Of a stretch of DNA of 64,000 nucleotides, positions 1-8,629 are shown piece after piece. The notes under the pieces are model-generated. The model was not told the DNA's origin, did not search any database, and saw only the letters and a list, made by a program, of their open reading frames with translations. The stretch is from Ensifer adhaerens. GTDB lineage: Bacteria > Pseudomonadota > Alphaproteobacteria > Rhizobiales > Rhizobiaceae. Every line of letters begins with the position of its first letter. Positions within the stretch are counted from its first letter, which is position 1. Made by a program: the position numbers and the translations under genes. The DNA is taken from NCBI RefSeq assembly GCF_000697965.2, contig NZ_CP015882.1:992001-1056000 (forward strand). Reading direction: 5' to 3'.

Positions 1-452
1 TGAGCTATTTTTCGCAGAGCGGACACGAAAACGCGCCCAGTGCCCGAGATGGCATGCGCACCTATCTGCTCGATACGGTCGAAGTCATCTGGGAAACCTT
101 CCGCACCGAATTCGCCCATCTCTGGCGCACGGAGCGTAACGGCATTCTCTACCAGGCAAGCCTCTTTGAGGCGCGCAACGATCCGTTCGGCGCCGAACAG
201 GCGCTCGATATCGTCATCGACGAGATCTGGCGCGAGATGTTGGGCTTTGCCGGCGTCGAGATGCACCGCCGCATCCTGGGGCTCGCCCACAACGCCGACT
301 TCGAAACCATTGTCGACCCCGATCGCCGTGCTGCCTGCGAAACCAGGGCGCTGAAGCTCGGGCGTCACCTCGCCGTCAACCGGCATCATATCCACAGCCT
401 CAAGGACATCCGCGCACTCGCGGAGCGCCTTCAGAAGGAGACATCAGCGTGA
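1..452 (+). CDS. mtnK: S-methyl-5-thioribose kinase, C-terminal part
   Basis: The reading frame is open from base 3 to the stop at 450-452, so the gene begins outside the window and only about 149 residues of a roughly 400-residue kinase are present. The stretch around [16 protein letters not shown] and the tail [11 protein letters not shown] are typical of MtnK C-termini. The family phosphorylates 5-methylthioribose, a product of methylthioadenosine breakdown, to methylthioribose-1-phosphate in the cytosol. Its stop overlaps the GTG start of mtnA, which uses the product, so the two are translationally coupled. The ATP-binding part lies upstream and cannot be checked. Confidence 0.88.
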   Translation, partial: SYFSQSGHENAPSARDGMRTYLLDTVEVIWETFRTEFAHLWRTERNGILYQASLFEARNDPFGAEQALDIVIDEIWREMLGFAGVEMHRRILGLAHNADFETIVDPDRRAACETRALKLGRHLAVNRHHIHSLKDIRALAERLQKETSA

Positions 453-1543
453 AAGTCGGAGAACGCCACTACCATACGATCTGGCTCAACGAGGACGGAC
501 GCTCCGTCGATATCATCGACCAACGCTGGTTGCCGCACGAGTTCCGCGTCGTGACGCTGAAAACGGTCGCCGATGTCGCCGTCGCCATCCGCGACATGTG
601 GGTGCGCGGCGCACCGCTGATCGGCGTCACGGCCGCCTACGGTGTTGCGATTGCGATGGCCAAGGACCCGTCGAACGCCCATCTCGACGCCGTCTGGGAG
701 GAACTCAACGAAACACGCCCGACCGCCATCAATCTGCGCTGGGCGCTGAACGCCATGCGCGACCATCTGCGCCCCTTGCCGGAAGGCGGGCGTGCCAAGG
801 CGGCCTATGATCGTGCCGCCGAGATCGCGGCCGAAGATGTCGAACTCAATCGCGCCATTGGCGCAAACGGCCTGAAGGTCATCCGCGAGATTGCTGCGAA
901 GAAGGCGCCGGGTGAACCCGTGCGCATCCTCACCCATTGCAACGCCGGCTGGCTTGCGACCGTCGACTATGGCACTGCGACTGCACCCATCTACATGGCT
1001 GTCGAGGAAGGCATTCCGGTGCATGTCTATGTCGACGAAACACGCCCGCGCAATCAGGGCGCCTATCTCACCGCCTGGGAAATGAACGGCCACGGTGTGC
1101 CGCACACGCTGATCGTCGACAATGCCGGCGGGCACCTGATGCAGCACGGCGATGTGGATATGGTCATTGTCGGCACGGACCGGACGACGGCCAATGGCGA
1201 TGTCTGCAACAAGATCGGCACCTATCTGAAGGCGCTAGCTGCGCGCGACAATGGCGTCCCCTTCTATGTCGCCCTTCCCTCGCCGACGATCGACTGGACG
1301 GTCCGCGACGGGATCAAGGAAATCCCGATCGAGGAGCGAACCGCCGACGAGGTGAGCTTCGTCCAGGGGCGCGCCAGCGACGGCTCGATTGCCAGCGTGC
1401 GCATTTCGCCGGAGGGCAGCCCTGCCGCCAATCCGGCCTTCGACGTCACGCCCGCCCGACTCATCACCGGCCTGATCACCGAGCGCGGCATCGCAACACC
1501 ATCGCCCGAAGGCCTCAAGGCGCTTTTCCCAGAACGGAGCTGA
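449..1543 (+). CDS. mtnA: S-methyl-5-thioribose-1-phosphate isomerase
   Basis: A 364-residue protein of normal family length. It isomerises methylthioribose-1-phosphate to methylthioribulose-1-phosphate. Diagnostic segments are the early [14 protein letters not shown], the catalytic-loop region [11 protein letters not shown] (active-site Cys) and [21 protein letters not shown] (active-site Asp), all close to bacterial MtnA. The GTG start at 449 overlaps the mtnK stop and is preceded by AGAAGGAG. The next gene starts 4 bases after its stop, so mtnK, mtnA, the transketolase pair and the RuBisCO-like gene form one operon. Confidence 0.95.
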   Translation: MKVGERHYHTIWLNEDGRSVDIIDQRWLPHEFRVVTLKTVADVAVAIRDMWVRGAPLIGVTAAYGVAIAMAKDPSNAHLDAVWEELNETRPTAINLRWALNAMRDHLRPLPEGGRAKAAYDRAAEIAAEDVELNRAIGANGLKVIREIAAKKAPGEPVRILTHCNAGWLATVDYGTATAPIYMAVEEGIPVHVYVDETRPRNQGAYLTAWEMNGHGVPHTLIVDNAGGHLMQHGDVDMVIVGTDRTTANGDVCNKIGTYLKALAARDNGVPFYVALPSPTIDWTVRDGIKEIPIEERTADEVSFVQGRASDGSIASVRISPEGSPAANPAFDVTPARLITGLITERGIATPSPEGLKALFPERS

Positions 1544-1547
1544 GACG

Positions 1548-2483
1548 ATGACACTCACGAACCGGGTTTCAACGGAAGAGATCGCGCTCGGCATCCGCCG
1601 ACGGGTGTTCTTCCACACGATGAAGAACAATGGCGGTTACCTCAGCCAGGCCTGCTCGGCTGCCGAAAGCCTTGCGCTGCTCTATAACGAGCTTCTGACG
1701 CTCGGCGAGCCGACGTTGCCGAAGGTGCCGCTGCCGTTTCGCGGTGTTCCTTCGGCGCACAATCCGGACGCCTTTACCGGCGCCGGCTATCACGGACCGG
1801 TTGGGCCGGCGTTCGACCGTTTCTTCATCTCGCCCGCCCACTATGCGCTCGTCATCTATTCGGCGCTGATCGAGATGGGGCGCATGGACGAGCACGCGCT
1901 CGATCACTTCAACAAGGACGGCGGTTCGGTCGAGATGATCGGCGCCGAGCACAGCCCCGGCATGGAAGTGACCACGGGCTCGCTGGCGCAGGGTCTCTCC
2001 ATGGCCTCGGGCGTCGCCTGGGCGCGGCTGCAGAAGAAGGAGCCGGGCAAGGTCTGGGTCTACATGTCGGACGGCGAGTTCCAGGAAGGCCAGACCTGGG
2101 AATGCCTTGCGGCGCTGAGCTACCACGGCATCGACAACATCCGCGTCGTCGTCGACGTGAACCGCCAGCAGTGCGACGGTGCCATGTCGTCGGTGCTTGA
2201 CCTTGGCGATCTCGCCGCCCGGGTGAGCGCCTTCGGCGTCACCTGCCGCTCGGTGGACGGGCACGACCTGGAAGCGCTCAGGGCTGCGGCCGGAAGCGCC
2301 GAGCCCGGCAAGCCGCTGGTCATCCTCGCCAACACCTCGCCCTACCAGGGCATGGAGTTCCTCAAAAAGCGTTTCCCGCGACTTCATTACGTTCGCTTCA
2401 AGAGCGCGGAAGAACGGCTTGAAATGCAGGCCGCACTTGCGGCCGAACTCGGCGTCGACGTCGAAGCTATGAAAGGGGCCTGA
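1548..2483 (+). CDS. Transketolase-like protein, N-terminal (TPP-binding) subunit
   Basis: A 311-residue protein matching the N-terminal TPP-binding half of transketolases that are split into two genes. The pyrophosphate/Mg-binding motif is seen as SDGEFQEGQTWE followed by VVVDVNRQQCDG; the first Gly of the usual GDG is Ser here. The segment GSLAQGLSMASGVAWA is also typical. It begins 4 bases after mtnA and ends 2 bases before the partner gene, so the pair should form one heteromeric enzyme. Family members move two-carbon ketol units between sugar phosphates; the position next to mtnA suggests a methylthio-pentulose phosphate as donor, which is inference. It could instead be a dehydrogenase E1-alpha-like enzyme, but the split-transketolase layout fits better. 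Confidence 0.85.
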   Translation: MTLTNRVSTEEIALGIRRRVFFHTMKNNGGYLSQACSAAESLALLYNELLTLGEPTLPKVPLPFRGVPSAHNPDAFTGAGYHGPVGPAFDRFFISPAHYALVIYSALIEMGRMDEHALDHFNKDGGSVEMIGAEHSPGMEVTTGSLAQGLSMASGVAWARLQKKEPGKVWVYMSDGEFQEGQTWECLAALSYHGIDNIRVVVDVNRQQCDGAMSSVLDLGDLAARVSAFGVTCRSVDGHDLEALRAAAGSAEPGKPLVILANTSPYQGMEFLKKRFPRLHYVRFKSAEERLEMQAALAAELGVDVEAMKGA

Positions 2484-2485
2484 AC

Positions 2486-3487
2486 ATGGTCGAGATCGTC
2501 AATCGTCCCTACGCCAAGGCATTCGAGACCTTCGCGACCGCGCGACCCGAAGTCCTCTGCCTTTCCGCCGACCTGACCTCGTCCTGCGAGGTCGACGGCT
2601 TCCGCGACCGGCATCCGCAGCAGTTCCTCTCGCTCGGCATGGCCGAGCAGAATATGTTGTCCTTTGCCGGCGGGCTGGCGATGGAAGGCTACCGGCCGTT
2701 CATTCACACCTTCTCGGTCTTCCTCTATCGCCGCCCCTATGATCAGTTGATCAACTCCATCGCCTATTCCAATCGCAAGGTGCGACTGATGGGCTTCCTG
2801 CCCGGTATCACCACGCCCGGCGGCATCACCCACCAGGCGATCGAGGACATTGCCGTTCTGCGCGCTGTACCGAACATGACGATCCTCGAGACCGGTGACG
2901 CGACCGAGGTGGAGACCGTACTCGAAGTGGCCGACAGCATCGATGGCCCCGTCTATGTGCGCGTGCTTCGCGGCGAGGTCCCGCGTCTCTTCTCCACGCC
3001 TTTCGCGTTCAACAAGCTGCGGGTTCTGTCCGAGGGCGACGACATTCTCGTCGTTTCCTCAGGCGTCTGCACCGAGGAAGCACTGCGCGCCACCCAACCG
3101 CTTCAGGCACGCGGCATCGGCATCACCCATCTGCACGCCTCGACCCTGAAACCCTTCGATCGCGAAGGCCTTTTGAAGGCCGCGCGGGGCAAGAGGGGGA
3201 TCGTCACGCTGGAAAACCACACCATCGTCGGTGGCCTCGGCTCGCTCGTTGCGGAAATTCTGGCCGAAGAAGGTCTTGGCATCCGCCTGAAGCGGCTGGG
3301 CCTCAATGACACCTTCGCCCATGGTGCGTCCAAGCCCTACCTCATGAAAAAGTATGGCCTCGACGCCGGCGCGCTCGTTGGCGCCATCAGCGAGTTGGTC
3401 GGCAAGCCGCTGGAGATCGGCGAGGACGAATTGACGGAGGTCCGCATCGACCACGTGCATTCGGCTCAGAAGGCGGAGGCGCTCTAG
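2486..3487 (+). CDS. Transketolase-like protein, C-terminal subunit
   Basis: A 333-residue protein matching the pyrimidine-binding plus C-terminal domains of split transketolases. FLSLGMAEQNMLSFAGGLA holds the Glu that would activate the TPP aminopyrimidine ring. GGITHQAIEDIAVLRAVPNM and TLENHTIVGGLGS are standard family segments, and the C-terminal transketolase domain occupies roughly residues 185-310. It follows the N-terminal subunit by 2 bases, and its TAG stop overlaps the GTG start of the RuBisCO-like gene by one base. Split transketolases are known in other sugar pathways, such as apulose-4-phosphate transketolase, so the substrate cannot be read from sequence alone. Confidence 0.85.
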   Translation: MVEIVNRPYAKAFETFATARPEVLCLSADLTSSCEVDGFRDRHPQQFLSLGMAEQNMLSFAGGLAMEGYRPFIHTFSVFLYRRPYDQLINSIAYSNRKVRLMGFLPGITTPGGITHQAIEDIAVLRAVPNMTILETGDATEVETVLEVADSIDGPVYVRVLRGEVPRLFSTPFAFNKLRVLSEGDDILVVSSGVCTEEALRATQPLQARGIGITHLHASTLKPFDREGLLKAARGKRGIVTLENHTIVGGLGSLVAEILAEEGLGIRLKRLGLNDTFAHGASKPYLMKKYGLDAGALVGAISELVGKPLEIGEDELTEVRIDHVHSAQKAEAL

Positions 3488-4605
3488 TGGCTCCGCGTTT
3501 CACCGTCACCTACTACGTGCGTGCCGCTGACGCCGACGAGGCTAAGGCGCGCGCACTCGATATCGCTCTGGAGCAGACCGTCGAAATTCCGCGCGGCGCC
3601 GTTCCCAAGGGCTACGTCGAGGATGAAATCCTCGGCAAGCTGGAAGACCTGAAGCCGGATCCGGCCGGCCGGCCGGGTTTTCTCGCCTCGATCTCCTATT
3701 CCGACGACGATGTTGGCGGCGACTTTCTGCAGCTCTTAAACGTCATCTTCGGTAACAGCTCCATCAAGCCCGGCCTGAAGGTCGAGGATATCGGTCTTTC
3801 GCCGGGTATCCTTGGGCTTTGCACAGGACCCCGCCACGGCATTGCCGGGCTTCGCGCCCGCGCCGGCGTGGGCGAAGGCCCTCTGTTGATGTCGGCGATC
3901 AAGCCCGTCGGGCTTTCGACATCCGAGCTTGCGAGCCGCGCCCATGATTTCGCGCTTGGCGGCATGCACTTCGTCAAGGACGACCATGGTCTCGTCGATC
4001 AGGTGACGTCGCCTTTTGCCGAACGCTTGAAGGCCTGCATCGAGGCCGTCGGCGAGGCCAATGCCAAAACCGGCGGCAGGACAAGCTTCGTGCCGAATGT
4101 CACCGGGCCGGCTTCGGCCGTGCTTGACCGGGCGAAGGAAGCGCAGGCCGCCGGTGCGGGCGCCGTGATGCTGGCCCCGGCATTGACCGGCTATGATGTC
4201 GTGCGCACACTTGCGGCCGATCCCGATTTCACCTTGCCGATCGTTTCGCACCCGGCCTTCTCCGGCGCAAATGTGGTCTCTGCCGATTGCGGCTTCTCGC
4301 ACCGTTCGTTCTTCGGCACGCTGCATCGCCTGATGGGCGCGGATGCGGTGATCTACCCGAACTTCGGAGGCCGCTTCGGTTTTACGCGAGAGGAATGCCT
4401 GTCGATTGCTCGGGCCTGCGCGGCCGACATGAGGGGGCCGAAGGCGATCGTCGCTGCACCCGGTGGCGGCATGACCTTCGAGCGCGTTCCCGAGATGCGT
4501 GAGGCCTACGGCAACGACGTCATGTATCTGATCGGCGGCGCCCTGCTTCAGCAACCGAACCTCGTGGACGCCTGCCGCCGCCTGGTCGCCGCGGTCCATA
4601 GCTAG
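3487..4605 (+). CDS. RuBisCO-like protein (form IV RuBisCO large-chain homologue)
   Basis: A 372-residue protein with the RuBisCO large-chain fold: N-terminal domain to about residue 120, then the barrel. MSAIKPVGLS aligns with the canonical IKPKLGLS and keeps only the first Lys. GGMHFVKDDHGLVDQ aligns with GGxDFxKDDE and keeps the carbamylatable Lys and following Asp, but the Glu metal ligand is His. Loop 6 reads YPNFGGRFGF with no catalytic Lys. It is therefore not a carboxylase. Known RuBisCO-like proteins act as methylthio-sugar-phosphate enolases or isomerases, or in apionate breakdown; here the mtnK/mtnA context points to a methylthioribulose phosphate. The GTG start overlaps the preceding stop and has GGAGG upstream. 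Confidence 0.92.
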   Translation: MAPRFTVTYYVRAADADEAKARALDIALEQTVEIPRGAVPKGYVEDEILGKLEDLKPDPAGRPGFLASISYSDDDVGGDFLQLLNVIFGNSSIKPGLKVEDIGLSPGILGLCTGPRHGIAGLRARAGVGEGPLLMSAIKPVGLSTSELASRAHDFALGGMHFVKDDHGLVDQVTSPFAERLKACIEAVGEANAKTGGRTSFVPNVTGPASAVLDRAKEAQAAGAGAVMLAPALTGYDVVRTLAADPDFTLPIVSHPAFSGANVVSADCGFSHRSFFGTLHRLMGADAVIYPNFGGRFGFTREECLSIARACAADMRGPKAIVAAPGGGMTFERVPEMREAYGNDVMYLIGGALLQQPNLVDACRRLVAAVHS

Positions 4606-4958
4606 ACGCACTCGCCATGGGTCGAGCCGGAAGGGCCGAGCCGGGATGGTGCAGCCCTCGTATTCCCGTAGGCGAAAGGGCGGCCCTCCCGTTGCGCGGC
4701 AAGAGAAGCAGCTAGCGGATGGCCGCAGCCTGGGACCAGGCTGCCATCCAGCGCGACTGCGAGCTCATGGGCCGCAATCCGCTTAGTCGCGCTCCGTTGT
4801 CGCTATGCGTTGGAAGTGCGAGTCGGCACTACAACGGCCGAGAACGCCGACCAAACCGCTGGGCTAAGCGGCGACAACTCCTCGGCCCTCAAGCTGGTGG
4901 CTTCCGAAGACGTCGGCGCCGCTTCAGGACTGCCGATCACCTGTTACGCTTCGAACGT
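4606..4958. other. Non-coding spacer between convergent genes
   Basis: About 350 bases between the RuBisCO-like gene and the PhnA-like gene, whose 3' ends face each other. A short open frame at 4719-4988 has an Arg-rich composition without family resemblance and runs into the opposite-strand gene, so it was not called. GC-rich imperfect repeats of GAGCCGG near 4624-4646 may form a hairpin, but no T-tract follows. Confidence 0.5.
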
Positions 4959-5261
4959 CTAGCGTTTGCGAACAAACTCAGTGCGTAGAACAAGACCTTT
5001 GATCGCCTCATGGCGGCAATCGATTTCTTCAGGATTATCAGTTAGCCGGATCGACTTGATCACCGTTCCCTGCTTCAGCGTTTGCCCGGCACCCTTTACC
5101 TTGAGATCCTTGATCAAAACGACTGAGTCGCCATCTGCAAGGACGGTCCCTGACGCATCGCGAACCTCGGCGGCTCTTGCTTTCTCGGCAGCAAGTTCGG
5201 AGGCTGGCCGCCACTCACCCGTTACATCGTCGTACACGTAGTCGTCGTTCTGGTCGCTCAT
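4959..5261 (-). CDS. PhnA/YjdM-like protein lacking the zinc ribbon
   Basis: A 100-residue protein whose C-terminal two thirds (DASGTVLADGDSVVLIKDLK, then KGAGQTLKQGTVIKSIRL and LVLRTEFVRK) is the PhnA domain found in PhnA/YjdM. In full-length homologues an N-terminal CxxC...CxxC zinc ribbon precedes this domain; here that part is DYVYDDVTGEWRP with no cysteine at all. The ATG at 5261 was chosen because homology begins just after it; an upstream in-frame start would add 32 Arg-rich residues of no likeness. Despite the name, the family has no proven role in phosphonate use. Confidence 0.85.
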   Translation of the reverse strand: MSDQNDDYVYDDVTGEWRPASELAAEKARAAEVRDASGTVLADGDSVVLIKDLKVKGAGQTLKQGTVIKSIRLTDNPEEIDCRHEAIKGLVLRTEFVRKR

Positions 5262-5659
5262 GGTCTGCCTTGCATGGTTTTTCGGATCTTGCAGTGGTCG
5301 CGTCCGCGATCGCTGCAATAGGGGTGCACCCCTACCTTCTCTGCGGTGCTGACGCAAATGTCACGGCTCGTCCTTCGGTTTTGCTGCGATCTAAAACGTC
5401 GGTCGTCCGCTATAAGGCCGCATTTGCGCCGCGTGGCGGCCGGCATCGTCGCCGCGCGCGGAGCGGACCCGCTTGCTTTCGCAGGGCACTGCCTCGTATG
5501 CCCGCAGATCGTCTCCGCTTGTCCGGCCGAGCCCGAACATTGAAGCGGCCGTCTTCCGCCGGTTCGGCACTGGGCCGGAACCACTGCGGCCCGAAAGAAA
5601 GAGACATGGCCAAGCCCGCAACCAACCTCCGCCCCCGTTCATTCAGCACTGTGAGTGCT
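5262..5659. other. Spacer upstream of the PhnA-like gene
   Basis: About 400 bases without a credible gene; long frames on the plus strand here are shadows that run into the opposite-strand diguanylate cyclase. It should hold the promoter of the PhnA-like gene, which reads leftward from 5261, and contains the palindrome listed at 5319-5334. Confidence 0.5.
5319..5334. promoter_or_regulatory. 16-bp perfect palindrome upstream of the PhnA-like gene
   Basis: TAGGGGTGCACCCCTA is fully self-complementary and lies 58 bases before the ATG of the PhnA-like gene, a plausible operator position. The binding protein is unknown; no regulator gene is adjacent. Confidence 0.4.
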
Positions 5660-7384
5660 CTAGTTGGCGAAGGCCTGTTCTTTCACAAAGATTTCCAGAT
5701 CCGTCTCTGCCTTGATGGTGCTCCGAGTTCGATTTCGGCCCGCGCTCTTTGCTTCGTAGAGGAGCTTGTCGGCCCGTTCATAGAGTTTCTCGAAACCTTC
5801 ATCGCCGAAGGTATCCGCCACTCCCATGCTGGCGGTTACAGGTCGCTCGAGACCCGGAACGGTACTGGCGACAATTACCGGAATTGCCTGTCGCCGGCGT
5901 TCGGCGAGGGTGGCGGCATCATTGCCGCGCAAGAGAAGTACAAATTCTTCACCGCCAAGACGGTATGCCCGCACGTCCGGCCCTGTCTGGAAAGCATTGG
6001 CTACAGCTTTGAGCACGGCATCTCCAACGGCATGTCCGTTTACGTCATTGATTGACTTGAAATGATCAAGGTCAATGACCGCCAATGTTGCAAAGCCATC
6101 AGCTCGAAGCTGCGCGAACTGTCCCTCAATAGCTCGACGATTGAGCAAGCCCGTCAATGGGTCCGTTTCGGAAAGCCGTTCAAGCAGATCGGCTTCGATG
6201 CGTGCGCGATCTCGCTCCCGCTTCATGGTCACGAAGCGATCAGCTACGCCGAGCGTGGTAAAGAGGGCTTCGAATAGACAGCCAGCATAAAACGCGAGCG
6301 TGGCGTCGATGCTGTCGAACCAGGGTACGACGCCCGTCACCAGACGGATCAAGCCGACCGCGATCATTGGCGTGTATCCGACTGCCTGAAATTTTGCCGC
6401 GCGGCTCCCGCGGCGCAATGCGTCGATCATCGACAGTATGAAAATGATGAGGATCGGTGCAAACGCAGCCGTGTACGCGGTCAATTGTATTGGCCGCGCA
6501 ACGAACGGGAATGCCGCGTGAAACGCACTCAGGAACAATGCCGATGCCGCACAATAGGGTAGCAGACGCCGTAGTGCAGGATGCATCAGTCCAGGTTCGA
6601 TGAAGCTGTACGTAAACATCGCTCCTGATGCGACCGTCATCCCGAAGAGCAAGGTGGTCATCCAGCTCAAAGTCATCGCCGGCGGGTCGAAAAATACGAC
6701 TGACAAACTTGATGAGGTCATAATGGTCATCAGCAACGACAGCGTCAAAGCCGAGTGCCAGAGAACAAAAGGTTCGCGCAGGATCCGATAGAACGCCGCA
6801 TTGAAGATCAGAAGCATGGCGAGCATGCCAGCTAGGCCTGCGACGAACGTCAGGAGTTGCATATCGTCGATGCTATCGACTGCGACATCCACTGGTGCCA
6901 GATATGCTCGCTCCAGTGTCATCCGATGGCTAGGCAAATCGATTGCGACGACGACTTGCCGCGTCGCATCTGTCACTACAGGCAGGGGAGCCTTGAAATA
7001 CCCACCGGCCATTGAGCTGGGCAACGCTGCTGCAGAAACGGAGGCTTGCCGCACCGCGCCGTCCTGGTCGATTGCAAGGAGATGCACCGCCTCAAGTGCG
7101 CTCCGCCTGGAGAGAAAGTATCGAGGAGGGCTATCGCCCGGCCTGAGATCGAAGCGAAGCAGCACTCGTTCGGAATCAATCGAGAATTTCCGGTCATCAC
7201 AGGACCACCGCTCGGCTGCCAAAGCTATGGTGATCACGTTCTCTGAGATGCGGCCGGATGCCCAGCAGGAATTGCGAATGTTGCTGGAATCACCAGCGTG
7301 GGTCGATCCAACGCCGAGGTGCGTCAGCATCAACAAAAGCAGAAATACTGCCAAAGCACGACTTCGAAACCCACCCCCAAGCAT
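5660..7384 (-). CDS. Membrane-bound diguanylate cyclase (7TM sensor plus GGDEF)
   Basis: A 574-residue protein. A signal peptide (RALAVFLLLLMLTHLG) is followed by an extracytoplasmic domain to about residue 175, then seven or so membrane spans to about residue 385 in the style of 7TMR-DISM receptors, a short linker, and a C-terminal GGDEF domain with LSETDPLTGLLNRR, VIDLDHFKSIND and the active-site loop RLGGEEF. It should make cyclic-di-GMP at the inner membrane in response to a periplasmic ligand. No RxxD inhibitory site is seen five residues before the loop (TGPD there), so product inhibition may be absent. The start at 7384 was chosen over one 74 codons upstream because it places the signal peptide at the N-terminus. 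Confidence 0.9.
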   Translation of the reverse strand: MLGGGFRSRALAVFLLLLMLTHLGVGSTHAGDSSNIRNSCWASGRISENVITIALAAERWSCDDRKFSIDSERVLLRFDLRPGDSPPRYFLSRRSALEAVHLLAIDQDGAVRQASVSAAALPSSMAGGYFKAPLPVVTDATRQVVVAIDLPSHRMTLERAYLAPVDVAVDSIDDMQLLTFVAGLAGMLAMLLIFNAAFYRILREPFVLWHSALTLSLLMTIMTSSSLSVVFFDPPAMTLSWMTTLLFGMTVASGAMFTYSFIEPGLMHPALRRLLPYCAASALFLSAFHAAFPFVARPIQLTAYTAAFAPILIIFILSMIDALRRGSRAAKFQAVGYTPMIAVGLIRLVTGVVPWFDSIDATLAFYAGCLFEALFTTLGVADRFVTMKRERDRARIEADLLERLSETDPLTGLLNRRAIEGQFAQLRADGFATLAVIDLDHFKSINDVNGHAVGDAVLKAVANAFQTGPDVRAYRLGGEEFVLLLRGNDAATLAERRRQAIPVIVASTVPGLERPVTASMGVADTFGDEGFEKLYERADKLLYEAKSAGRNRTRSTIKAETDLEIFVKEQAFAN

Positions 7385-7669
7385 AGGGCTTCGATACAGC
7401 CAGAAGCTTTCGATACCATTAAGCGCCGCAAAAACGCGCCTGTTATCGGCTCGGCGAAAGGCGCCGACCTTGCTATAGCGCCTGAACGCGAACCGCGGCC
7501 CGCTCACACTTCCTGTCTTCAATTCTGGCGCAAGGCGCTGGACGACGACAAGCGGGCAATCATCCATGCGGCCGCTCCAGAAGAGCGCGCGACCGCCTCT
7601 CTTCATGAACTGTAACCGGACACGACGGATGTTTGAGATGGCTCTTTGAGGGTTTGCGCCGATCGCGCG

Positions 7670-8170
7670 CTAGAGCCGGTCGCCGCTTTCGATGGCGGCC
7701 GGTGCCTCTACTGGGTTCTCGGATGCCACGTGCTCTTCGGCAACGCTCAAATCCAGTTTCCCCCAGATCGATAGTTTTTCGCCGTTGGGTTTAAGCTTTC
7801 GGGATTGCTTGATCTCAACGATAAACGGCTTTGTCTGCTGACGCATCTTTCCTCCAGGCGACGAATCGCAGAGCAACTCTATCGCAACGCATTCGTCTCG
7901 CAAGCGGACCTTGCCCGAAGGTCGTGCGAGAAACGGGCGTGTTTTCACTGTGGGTGTGGCAGTATGCTGCAGCGCGCTGCGTCCATTCGGGTAGGGGCGC
8001 GTTTGCGCTGACGCCGCTGTCAGATCTCTTCCCTTCGGCCGTTGCTCCATGTGCGGGCTCGATGAGGCAGGTCTGACCGTAGAACGGCTGCGCCTCGCTC
8101 TTGTTCCCGAAACGGGCTTCACAAAGACAGGCATCGAGCCAGTCGCAGGCTTACGTCGCTCGCCGGCCAT
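7670..8170 (-). CDS. Unknown basic protein
   Basis: A 166-residue protein not recognised. The N-terminal half is rich in Arg, Ser and Thr and probably disordered. The C-terminal 60 residues contain a more conserved-looking segment, TKPFIVEIKQSRKLKP followed by SIWGKLDL, and end with an acidic tail. ATG at 8170 has AGAGGAAG 6 bases upstream and lies 2 bases after the stop of the small gene at 8173-8319, so the two are likely co-translated. The basic character would suit a nucleic-acid-associated protein, but that is a guess. Confidence 0.5.
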   Translation of the reverse strand: MAGERRKPATGSMPVFVKPVSGTRARRSRSTVRPASSSPHMEQRPKGRDLTAASAQTRPYPNGRSALQHTATPTVKTRPFLARPSGKVRLRDECVAIELLCDSSPGGKMRQQTKPFIVEIKQSRKLKPNGEKLSIWGKLDLSVAEEHVASENPVEAPAAIESGDRL

Positions 8171-8172
8171 CG

Positions 8173-8319
8173 TTACTTCCTCTGCGGCATCAACCCGCGC
8201 TCTAGACGTTTTGCCGGGGTTCGAACTTCGCGGTGACCATCTCGCTCTCCTTCGAGACGAGCCTGGCGGGCAAGAAGTTGATCCAGCCTTCGTTCGGCAG
8301 CAGGCACCTTGGCGCGCAT
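8173..8319 (-). CDS. Small unknown protein upstream of the basic protein
   Basis: A 48-residue open frame beginning MRAKVPAAERRLDQLLARQ and ending GLMPQRK. It is highly charged and probably helical. Support is positional: its stop is 2 bases from the ATG of the 166-residue gene, whose ribosome-binding site lies inside its last codons. The frame stays open 13 codons further upstream (to a TAA) and includes a GTG directly before this ATG, so the start is uncertain. No function assigned. Confidence 0.4.
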   Translation of the reverse strand: MRAKVPAAERRLDQLLARQARLEGERDGHREVRTPAKRLERGLMPQRK

Positions 8320-8629
8320 CACTGTATCGCGGAGCTTTCGCGCAATGCGATTCTGTCCCGATTATCCCCCGTTGACAGCAGGAAAAACCACCTCCTACCT
8401 CTCCTGGATCGGCCGACGGCTTGCTAGGAAGAGCGTGAAAACCCGCGTCGGAGCGACTGCCCCCGCAACGTCTGGGCGTTCAAGCACCACCGCACGCGTG
8501 ATGCCTTTCACCGACGATGCCAAAGGTGGTTTCAATAGAGCCAACGGATCGAGCGGCGCATGCGGTTGCCGGCAGCACAAAGATCTGCCCGGAACGGCAA
8601 TGGCCGAGCAGTCGAGCGGCAGCTACCGA
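8320..8629. other. Spacer, no gene recognised
   Basis: About 310 bases between the small unknown gene and the end of the aspartate-dehydrogenase-like gene. It should carry the promoter of the small gene pair. No RNA gene, strong hairpin terminator or repeat was recognised. Confidence 0.4.

Noticed and set aside
4719..4988. Short Arg-rich open frame after the RuBisCO-like gene
   Set aside because: No ribosome site or likeness, and it overlaps the end of the PhnA-like gene on the other strand.
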